Of a stretch of DNA of 29,136 bases, positions 23,135-29,136 are shown piece by piece. The stretch covers positions 1-29,136 of the forward strand of contig DITN01000053.1 in assembly GCA_002422865.1 (NCBI GenBank), given 5' to 3'. Within the stretch, counting starts at the first letter, position 1, and the number at the start of each line of letters is the position of its first letter. Origin of the DNA: Bacteroidetes bacterium UBA6183. GTDB lineage: Bacteria; Bacteroidota; Bacteroidia; UKL13-3. A program made the position numbers and the translations under genes. A model generated the notes under the pieces. The model made no database searches, was not told the origin of the DNA, and worked only from the letters and a program-made list of their open reading frames with translations.

Positions 23135-24511
23135 TTACAAATTAATTTCACCAACCTCGCCTCTGCGTAAGCTGTACTTTTCAATTTTATTGTACAAGTG
23201 GCTGCGTTGAATGTCAATTTCTTGCGCAGTTTTAGCCACATTCCAACCATTCTTTTTCAACTTTTCTTCAATAAATATCTTCTCTACATGGTCTTTAAAA
23301 TCCTGTAAGGTCGAGAATTTTTCGAACACACTTTTTTCGTTGCTTTGGCTGTGGCTTGGGCTGGCGTATTTAATCACGTCTTCCTCGGTAATCCGTTGTC
23401 CGCTTAAAATAATTAAACGTTCAACCAAGTTGCGTAACTCACGAATGTTACCACTCCAATTCATTTTCTTCAATTCGTTTAAGGCATTTGGCGTAAACAG
23501 TTTTTTGGGTACACCGCTGTCTTCGCAAACTTCTTTAACAAACTTTTCAGCTAATAAAGGAATATCATCTTTACGCTCGTTTAAACTAGGTACGTGTATT
23601 AAAATTACACTTAAGCGGTGGTACAAATCCATACGGAAATTACCTTTTTCAATCTCTTTTAATAAGTCTTTGTTTGTCGCAGCAATTACGCGCACATTTA
23701 CTTCAATATCTTTATCGCCACCAACACGTGTAATTTTATTTTCTTGCAAAGCACGCAATACCTTTGCTTGGGCGCTTAAGCTCATGTCGCCAATTTCATC
23801 TAAAAACAAAGTGCCTTCATGGGCTTGTTCAAACTTACCTATGCGTTGTTTTAACGCTGAGGTAAATGCACCCTTTTCGTGACCAAACAATTCGCTTTCA
23901 ATTAACTCGCTTGGAATAGCGGCACAGTTAACCTCAATTAATGTGTTTTTTGCACGGTTACTTTTTTCATGAATCCATCGTGCTACCAGCTCTTTTCCTG
24001 TTCCGTTTTCACCGGTAATCAACACACGTGCATCGGTTGGAGCAACCTTATCAATGGTTTCAATAATATTCATGATGGCCGGGCTATCACCAATAATTTC
24101 GCGTGTTTTACCCACCTTACGTTTTAAAACCTTGTTTTCAACAACCATACTTTTACGGTCGATGGCATTGCGAAGGGTAATTAATAAGCGGTTTAAATCA
24201 GGTGGTTTAGAGATAAAATCGTAAGCACCTTTTTTAGTAGCTTCCACGGCAGTTTCAATCGTGCCATGGCCTGATATCATGATAAAAGGAATATCATCAT
24301 CAATTTCACGGGCTTGGGTTAATACCTCAAGACCATCCATTTTGGGCATTTTTACATCGCATAAAACGGCTGCATAATCTTCGTTTTCTATCTTATCTAA
24401 ACCGGTGGCGCCATCGGCAGCCTCATCAACAATATATCCTTCGTACTCTAAAATTTCTTTTAGCGTGGTACGAATGGCTTTCTCGTCATCTATAATTAAA
24501 ATCTTTGCCAT
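23135..24511 (-). CDS. NtrC-family sigma-54-dependent response regulator
   Basis: Receiver domain: acidic pair D8/D9, phospho-acceptor D52 in LCDVKMPKMDG, and K102 in FISKPP. The AAA+ domain has Walker A GENGTGKE (167-174) and Walker B TLFLDEIGDMS. The sigma-54 contact loop reads GAFTSA (214-219) instead of GAFTGA. A Fis-type helix-turn-helix closes the protein (about 415-455: GWNVAKTAQEIDIQRSHLYNKIEKY). Length 458 is usual. It should activate sigma-54 promoters after phosphorylation by a histidine kinase, which is not encoded here, so the target is unknown. The gene is divergent from the HesB-like gene with 158 bp between. Confidence 0.92.
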   Translation of the reverse strand: MAKILIIDDEKAIRTTLKEILEYEGYIVDEAADGATGLDKIENEDYAAVLCDVKMPKMDGLEVLTQAREIDDDIPFIMISGHGTIETAVEATKKGAYDFISKPPDLNRLLITLRNAIDRKSMVVENKVLKRKVGKTREIIGDSPAIMNIIETIDKVAPTDARVLITGENGTGKELVARWIHEKSNRAKNTLIEVNCAAIPSELIESELFGHEKGAFTSALKQRIGKFEQAHEGTLFLDEIGDMSLSAQAKVLRALQENKITRVGGDKDIEVNVRVIAATNKDLLKEIEKGNFRMDLYHRLSVILIHVPSLNERKDDIPLLAEKFVKEVCEDSGVPKKLFTPNALNELKKMNWSGNIRELRNLVERLIILSGQRITEEDVIKYASPSHSQSNEKSVFEKFSTLQDFKDHVEKIFIEEKLKKNGWNVAKTAQEIDIQRSHLYNKIEKYSLRRGEVGEINL

Positions 24512-24669
24512 AGTTTAAAACTTTGTGGTAAAAGTGTCTACTTTTTTTGGCAAATAAAAATAATCACTTCAATTGTTATCTACCATTAGTTAACATTGAA
24601 TATCGCCATCAAACCACCCATAAAAATCACCAAATAAGCTGAACGATTTTTTGTTTATTTGCAACGCAC

Positions 24670-24963
24670 ATGGATATTATACATTTTACAACACCGGCCA
24701 TTGAAGCCATAGAGAAATACAAACAAACACTGCAAATTCCGGCCAATCATTTTTTGCGTGTGGGTATTCGCCAAAAAAACGAAACCAATAAACGTTTATT
24801 AATTGGGTTTGATGAAAAAACAGACAAGGACAAACTCACCAACATACAAGGGGTGGATGTAATTTATAGTCCGGGAGAGGTTTTCTTTTTTGCAGGTATG
24901 CAGATTGATTATGTAGAAGAAGGCAACAGAAAAGGATTTACTTTCGTTGAGTTAGCAAAATAA
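24670..24963 (+). CDS. HesB/IscA-like protein lacking cluster cysteines
   Basis: The 97-residue chain has the A-type carrier fold (FTTPAIEAIEKYKQ, then FLRVGIRQKN, then GVDVIYSPGEVFFFAGMQIDYVEE, then GFTFVEL). It has no cysteine at all, whereas IscA/ErpA/SufA use three. It therefore cannot bind an Fe-S cluster in the known way. Related degenerate 'iron-sulphur cluster biosynthesis family' proteins exist in Bacteroidota with no settled role. The ATG is only 9 bases after TTTATTTG (24654-24661), a 7-of-8 match to the -7 element, though without a TTG at the right distance. It leads an operon with the outer-membrane protein and the permease. Confidence 0.75.
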   Translation: MDIIHFTTPAIEAIEKYKQTLQIPANHFLRVGIRQKNETNKRLLIGFDEKTDKDKLTNIQGVDVIYSPGEVFFFAGMQIDYVEEGNRKGFTFVELAK

Positions 24964-24977
24964 ACTAACTTTAACCT

Positions 24978-25688
24978 ATGAAAACTACCTTTTTAATATT
25001 ACTCACAACGCTTATGTATTTTGTAGCACATGCACAAAACGATAGTGCTAAGTTTTTAAGGGGTAGGTTTTTATCATTGGGTTTAACTGGTACAAATTCA
25101 TTTAGAATTGATGCGAGGGAAAATAACCAAACGGGTAATATCAACTTTAGTAACACCGAAATACACTCATTACAAACTGCTTTAGGTTACGGTTTTTTTT
25201 ATCGTAATAATAGAGCCTTGATACTTGAAGTAAATTCGTCTTTAAATTATGCGGATTACACATCAACCAAAAGTTGGTCGAACAGTTTTGGTGGTGCTAT
25301 TAATAAAATGAATTTTAAGAATGTTTTTCAAAACAAATTATTCGTTTTAATCAATCAACAATTGGCATACAATTATGGGTATTCAAGAAATTACAACAAA
25401 AATGGAGCTCCTGTTTCTGTTCCAAATCCAAACAGAGTTAGTCACTCATTATCATATGGCTTGAGTGTAGGTGCAATATACAGGCACAATGATAATTTCA
25501 TGTTTCGTTTAACATTACCAATTGTAAGATTAGGTGCAGCCTATCGAAAAGATTACACGTCCAATCCAAATAGTTATTCAACTTATACAGATTACAACTA
25601 CAACACTTCTTTTTTGTATTCTATAACTAACTTGCAATTAAGTGTACTTTGGTCACCCAACTTCATCCAATCTAAAAAGAACAAATAA
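24978..25688 (+). CDS. Outer-membrane beta-barrel protein (236 aa), unknown
   Basis: A signal peptide (MKTTFLILLTTLMYFVAHAQ) is followed by barrel-like alternation of aromatic and polar residues, with Asn/Tyr-rich loops (YNYGYSRNYNKNG; YSTYTDYNYNTS). It resembles small porin-like outer-membrane proteins with no assigned role. The chain ends IQSKKNK, lacking the usual C-terminal aromatic; the last strand ends earlier (LSVLWSPNF). It is 14 bases after the HesB-like gene, and its stop touches the permease start (TAA|ATG), so these genes form one operon. Confidence 0.65.
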   Translation: MKTTFLILLTTLMYFVAHAQNDSAKFLRGRFLSLGLTGTNSFRIDARENNQTGNINFSNTEIHSLQTALGYGFFYRNNRALILEVNSSLNYADYTSTKSWSNSFGGAINKMNFKNVFQNKLFVLINQQLAYNYGYSRNYNKNGAPVSVPNPNRVSHSLSYGLSVGAIYRHNDNFMFRLTLPIVRLGAAYRKDYTSNPNSYSTYTDYNYNTSFLYSITNLQLSVLWSPNFIQSKKNK

Positions 25689-26921
25689 ATGCGCACCACC
25701 GATGTTTTACGCATATCGTTACAAAGCATAGCCGGCAATAAACTTCGGGCAGTTATTACTGCACTTATTATTTCAATTGGGATTATGGCATTGGTGGGTA
25801 TTTTAACTGCAATTGACGGGATAAAATCAGCCTTAAACCAAAATTTTGCCAGTATGGGTGCAAGTAGTTTTAACATTAAAAACCGTGGCGACAATATTCA
25901 ATTTGGCAGAGGGGGGAAGCCACCTAAACGTTACAGAAGCATTACGTTATTTGAAGCAGAATCGTTCGCCCAACAGTTTAATTTCCCTGCAACCACATCA
26001 TTAAGTGTTAATGCAAGTTTTGCCAGTACGGTAAAACATAATGGCATAAAAACCGACCCTAACATTATGGTAATGGGTGGTGATGAAAATTACTTAATGG
26101 TAAGTGGTTACTCGTTGGCCGAAGGAAGAAACCTGAGCAATAAAGAAAATGAAAGTGCGCAAAATGTGGTGATACTGGGCAAAGAACTGCGTAAAAAATT
26201 GTTTAAAACCAAAGATCCAATTGGCGAAAGTGTGTTTATTGGTGGGGCAAAATATAGGGTTATAGGAACCTTAAACGAAAAAGGAAGTGCCATGGGTTTT
26301 GGTGGAGATCGGATTGCCATTGTGCCACTTAAAAATGCCATACAAACATTTAGCAGGCCCAATACCAGCTTTGTAATTACTGTAATGGTAAACGATTTAA
26401 AACAACTGGAATTAGGTGTTGATGAAGCAACTGCATTGTTCAGACGTATCAGACAATTGGCTGTTTATGCGCCTGATAATTTTGAAATTATAAAAAGCGA
26501 TAATTTAGCCCAAGAGTCGATGGGGGCAATTAGTTATGTTACCATTGCTGCAAGTGCCATTGCGTTTATTACCTTATTGGGAGCAGCAGTTGGGTTGATG
26601 AATATTATGTTGGTATCTGTTACCGAACGTACCCGCGAAATTGGCGTGCGTAAAGCCATTGGCGCAAACAATGCCACCATACGTAAGCAATTTTTGTTCG
26701 AAGCCATTTTAATTTGCCAAATAGGCGGACTAGGTGGTGTATTGTTGGGTATAACCATAGGTAATGTGGTGAGTGTTTTAATGGGTGGCGGCTTTATTAT
26801 ACCTTGGTTATGGATTATACTTGGTTTGTTTATTTGTGTGATTGTAGGCGTGGTTTCCGGTTATTATCCTGCGGTTAAAGCCTCAAAACTCGACCCCATT
26901 GAAGCACTAAGATACGAGTAG
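25689..26921 (+). CDS. ABC transporter permease, MacB/FtsX type
   Basis: The protein has the MacB_PCD architecture: a first membrane helix (about 20-44, ALIISIGIMALVGILTAI), a periplasmic domain (about 50-275), and three C-terminal helices of the FtsX domain (about 278-400), including VGLMNIMLVSVTERTREIGVRKAIGA, the conserved coupling region. Such permeases work mechanically with an ATPase (LolD/MacB-like) and sometimes a periplasmic adaptor. No ATPase or adaptor gene is next to it, so the partner is encoded elsewhere or the transporter is orphan. The gene abuts the outer-membrane protein gene. Confidence 0.9.
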   Translation: MRTTDVLRISLQSIAGNKLRAVITALIISIGIMALVGILTAIDGIKSALNQNFASMGASSFNIKNRGDNIQFGRGGKPPKRYRSITLFEAESFAQQFNFPATTSLSVNASFASTVKHNGIKTDPNIMVMGGDENYLMVSGYSLAEGRNLSNKENESAQNVVILGKELRKKLFKTKDPIGESVFIGGAKYRVIGTLNEKGSAMGFGGDRIAIVPLKNAIQTFSRPNTSFVITVMVNDLKQLELGVDEATALFRRIRQLAVYAPDNFEIIKSDNLAQESMGAISYVTIAASAIAFITLLGAAVGLMNIMLVSVTERTREIGVRKAIGANNATIRKQFLFEAILICQIGGLGGVLLGITIGNVVSVLMGGGFIIPWLWIILGLFICVIVGVVSGYYPAVKASKLDPIEALRYE

Positions 26922-26934
26922 CTTGCCTTTATAT

Positions 26935-26965
26935 TTGGCATTTTGAATGCGTAGGTGCATATTTG
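26935..26965 (+). promoter_or_regulatory. Promoter of the glycosyltransferase gene
   Basis: TTG (26935-26937), a 20-base spacer and CATATTTG (26958-26965; 7 of 8) give a good Bacteroidota promoter. The start point would be near 26972, which places the upstream GTG (26955) outside the message and supports ATG 26982. Confidence 0.65.
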
Positions 26966-26981
26966 CCAATATTTCAATTCA

Positions 26982-27722
26982 ATGCTTAATAACAAAAAAA
27001 TAGTGGTGGTATTGCCTGCATATAATGCGGCTCAAACCTTGGCTAAAACTTACAAAGAAATTCCGTTTGATATTGTTGATGATGTAATTTTGGTAGATGA
27101 TGCCAGTAAAGACAATACCAGTGAGTTAGGTAAAGAAATTGGAATTAAGCATGTTATTAAACACCAACAAAACAAAGGTTACGGAGGCAATCAAAAAACA
27201 TGTTATAATAAGGCCAAAGAGCTAAATGCAGATATTGTAATCATGTTGCATCCCGATTATCAATACACGCCTATGTTAATTCATGCCATGGCAGGTATTA
27301 TTGCTTATGATGTATATCCTGTGGTTTTTGGGTCGCGTATACTAGGCATGGGAGCTTTAAAAGGTGGTATGCCTATGTACAAATATGTGTTTAACCGCAT
27401 GTTAACTTTGTTTCAAAACATATTGATGAGCCAAAAATTATCAGAATACCATACCGGTTATCGTGCGTTTAATAAAGAGGTTTTAAATAAAATAAATTAC
27501 GAATTGTGCAGTGATGATTTTGTGTTCGACAACCAGATGATTGCTCAAATTTTTAACCAAGGTTTTGAAATAGGTGAGGTTACTTGTCCTACTAAATATT
27601 TCCCTGAAGCATCTAGCATTAACTTTAAACGAAGCAGCATTTATGGCTTAGGTGTTTTACACACTTCTATTGCTTATCGTTTACACAAATGGGGGTTAGG
27701 TAGTTATAAAATATTTAAATAA
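26982..27722 (+). CDS. Family 2 glycosyltransferase (dolichol-phosphate mannosyltransferase-like)
   Basis: From ATG 26982 the 246-residue protein has the GT-A fold: VVVLPAYNAAQTL, the nucleotide-binding ILVDDASKDNT, QQNKGYGGNQKT, and the DxD-like region IVIMLHPDYQYTP. The closest kind is DPM-synthase-like GT2 enzymes, which make a polyprenyl-phosphate sugar at the membrane. The C-terminus (YHTGYRAFNKEVL, then FVFDNQMIAQI) is typical, with no C-terminal membrane helices. The sugar donor and acceptor cannot be assigned. An earlier GTG (26955) is ruled out by the promoter position. Confidence 0.88.
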   Translation: MLNNKKIVVVLPAYNAAQTLAKTYKEIPFDIVDDVILVDDASKDNTSELGKEIGIKHVIKHQQNKGYGGNQKTCYNKAKELNADIVIMLHPDYQYTPMLIHAMAGIIAYDVYPVVFGSRILGMGALKGGMPMYKYVFNRMLTLFQNILMSQKLSEYHTGYRAFNKEVLNKINYELCSDDFVFDNQMIAQIFNQGFEIGEVTCPTKYFPEASSINFKRSSIYGLGVLHTSIAYRLHKWGLGSYKIFK

Positions 27723-27778
27723 TAACCATAAAATAATTTAAACGAAGCGTAATTTTTAGCTAAATTGCACTCCGTTTT

Positions 27779-28183
27779 ATGGGTAAAAACTTTATTACCA
27801 TTTTTTTGTTTTTGCTTTTCTGCATTGTAATAGCCTTCCCGGGTTATGGCAGAAGTACTCCTATGAAACAAAATGTTAAACAAACTTCTGCCCAAATAAA
27901 AAACACAGAAACCGAAAGGGTTACATTTAAGACGCTCATGAAAAGGTGTTTAGCCAAAGGCATCAGCATGGTTGAAGAAGAGCGTCCGGTAGAAGAAAAC
28001 CAAACAGAAACGGAAGACGAAGTAAACCCCGGTTTGGAAGAAGAAACCCTATATTTAGAATTCACCTTATCATTACAACATCCATTAGTTTGGACTGTGC
28101 CTTTTTATAATACAGATAACAACTATCAAACAGTTGCTTTAAGGGGTGTGCCCAATCCACCTCCCGAATGTGTGCTTAATTAA
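27779..28183 (+). CDS. Small secreted or membrane-anchored acidic protein, unknown
   Basis: The 134-residue protein begins with a strong hydrophobic segment (residues 5-20, FITIFLFLLFCIVIAF), a signal peptide or anchor. A Glu-rich linker follows (about 62-90), and the short end contains LSLQHPLVWTVPFYNTDN and finishes VPNPPPECVLN. I know no family for it. The open frame with usual codon bias supports a real gene. It stands between the glycosyltransferase and SulP genes. TAAATTGC (27761-27768) could be a weak -7 element. Confidence 0.55.
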   Translation: MGKNFITIFLFLLFCIVIAFPGYGRSTPMKQNVKQTSAQIKNTETERVTFKTLMKRCLAKGISMVEEERPVEENQTETEDEVNPGLEEETLYLEFTLSLQHPLVWTVPFYNTDNNYQTVALRGVPNPPPECVLN

Positions 28184-28207
28184 ACAACAATAGCATTACA
28201 TTTTAGG

Positions 28208-28227
28208 TTCGTACACACAAGTACGAA
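28208..28227. promoter_or_regulatory. Inverted repeat upstream of the SulP gene
   Basis: Perfect 7-bp arms TTCGTAC (28208-28214) and GTACGAA (28221-28227) around ACACAA, ending 26 bases before the SulP ATG. There is no T-run, so this is more likely an operator or leader hairpin than a terminator. Confidence 0.45.
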
Positions 28228-28253
28228 TAGGTATTTAAAACAAAAAAATAATT

Positions 28254-29136
28254 ATGAGTAATAAAACCAAACCCGCCATAAGTGGGCTAAGTTTTGCAAC
28301 CATCAAACAGGACTTCCCTGCAGGATTGGTGGTTTTTTTAGTGGCCTTACCACTTTGTTTAGGTATTGCCCTTGCATCGGGAGCACCTTTGTTCTCGGGT
28401 TTAATTGCAGGTATTGTAGGCGGTGTAGTAGTTGCCGTTTTTAGCGGTAGTCAGCTTGCCGTTAGCGGACCCGCAGCCGGTTTAACCGTTATTGTATTAA
28501 ATGCCATCACCGAAATTGGCTCATACCAAGGCTTTTTATTGGCTGTGGTGTTGGCTGGTGTTTTACAAATTATATTAGGTTTTGCAAAGGCCGGAACCAT
28601 TGGTAAATATTTTCCATCAAGTGTTATAAAAGGCATGTTGGCGGCTATTGGAGTTATTTTAATCATGAAACAAATTCCACATGCCTTAGGTTATGATGCC
28701 GATTACAATGGCGACTTTCAGTTTATCCAATCCGATTCGGAAAACTCTTTTACGGCATTAATCAGTGCATTAAATAAAACCAATTTGGGTGCGGCCATTA
28801 TAAGTATCGTGTCGTTGGTTATTTTATTAACTTGGGATAAACTCAAATTAACCAAACTAGGTATGGTGCCAGCGCCATTAATTGTGGTAATTGTGGGTAT
28901 AGGTTTAAACATGTTTTTTGAAACCACCCATCAAATTTTTGCATTGCGTGACGAACATTTGGTTACAGTGCCTGTTGCAAATTCAATAGGTGAATTTGTT
29001 ACGTTTTTCACCTTACCCGATTTTTCTTATTTAAATCAAGTATCAGTGTATAAAGCGGCCTTTACATTGGCCATTATAGCCAGTATAGAAACCTTATTGA
29101 GTATTGAAGCTGTTGATAAAATAGATCCTTATAAGC
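28254..29136 (+). CDS. SulP-family inorganic anion transporter, 5' part
   Basis: The frame starts at ATG 28254 and runs off the window after 294 codons. The beginning, FATIKQDFPAGLVVFLVALPLCLGIALASGAPLFSGL, is the SulP N-terminus. SGSQLAVSGPAAGLTV is the conserved signature of the first inverted repeat. Further helices follow (SVIKGMLAAIGVILIMKQIPHALG; MVPAPLIVVIVGIGL). SulP proteins carry sulphate, bicarbonate or other anions at the inner membrane. Bicarbonate is plausible because many Bacteroidota place a carbonic anhydrase gene next, but that region is not visible here. A STAS domain may also lie outside the window. Confidence 0.9.
   Translation, partial: MSNKTKPAISGLSFATIKQDFPAGLVVFLVALPLCLGIALASGAPLFSGLIAGIVGGVVVAVFSGSQLAVSGPAAGLTVIVLNAITEIGSYQGFLLAVVLAGVLQIILGFAKAGTIGKYFPSSVIKGMLAAIGVILIMKQIPHALGYDADYNGDFQFIQSDSENSFTALISALNKTNLGAAIISIVSLVILLTWDKLKLTKLGMVPAPLIVVIVGIGLNMFFETTHQIFALRDEHLVTVPVANSIGEFVTFFTLPDFSYLNQVSVYKAAFTLAIIASIETLLSIEAVDKIDPYK

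Noticed and set aside
23211..23882. Plus-strand open frame of 223 codons opposite the NtrC-like gene.
   Set aside because: It is antisense to a clearly conserved AAA+ domain, with a composition (Ser/Phe/Leu-rich) typical of a shadow frame.
1..29136. CRISPR array.
   Set aside because: No regularly spaced 20-40 base repeats were found; the only phased repeat pair (3530-3562) is 12 bp with two copies.

Overview
The window looks like a low-G+C chromosome segment from a member of the Bacteroidota. The reasons are: promoters of the TTG-N19-21-TAnnTTTG type instead of -35/-10 boxes, little or no Shine-Dalgarno sequence before starts, outer-membrane beta-barrels and lipoproteins with SPI/SPII signals, and lineage-typical gene types (two-domain ParC, a GGGP-synthase-like UbiA protein, long-form Sua5, CtlX). 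I cannot place it below phylum with confidence.

Layout. 1-3.6 kb: the 3' end of topoisomerase IV subunit B (parE) and complete parC, followed by a hairpin-rich intergenic stretch. That stretch holds two intrinsic terminators and a compact promoter-to-terminator unit that looks like a small non-coding RNA gene (about 3369-3488). 3.6-10.3 kb (minus strand): an accessory restriction island. It contains a 1225-residue type IIG restriction-methyltransferase, a two-end membrane protein, a 45-residue ORF that is a relic of another R-M C-terminus, an unknown 196-residue protein, and an AlbA_2/HATPase_c_4 protein. The first four are joined by TAG|ATG, TAA|ATG and TAATG junctions. The second half of the R-M gene is much more A+T-rich than the first, and the relic tail downstream indicates a past swap of the target-recognition half.

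10.3-12 kb: an outer-membrane barrel protein, a small lipoprotein with its own terminator, and tRNA-Arg(CCG) with a clear promoter. 12.1-14.1 kb: divergent arginase and CtlX-type citrulline hydrolase, both yielding ornithine. 14.1-17.4 kb (minus): dnaX, a DUF502 membrane protein and a UbiA prenyltransferase, tightly packed. dnaX is split by an A10 run into a 375-residue product and a -1-frame extension that gives a 603-residue tau-like protein, so it looks like a slippage-controlled gene. 17.6-24.5 kb: a class-A beta-lactamase-fold protein, DUF1223 protein, 3-hydroxyanthranilate dioxygenase, rarA, an RlpA-like protein, Sua5/TsaC and an NtrC-family response regulator. 24.7-29.1 kb (plus): a cysteine-free HesB/IscA-like protein, an outer-membrane protein and a MacB/FtsX-type permease in one operon, then a family 2 glycosyltransferase with a good promoter, a small secreted acidic protein, and the 5' part of a SulP anion transporter that runs off the window.

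Most of the window is ordinary core genome. The strongest items are the mosaic R-M operon with its relic tail, the dnaX A10 slippage site, and the candidate small RNA downstream of parC.
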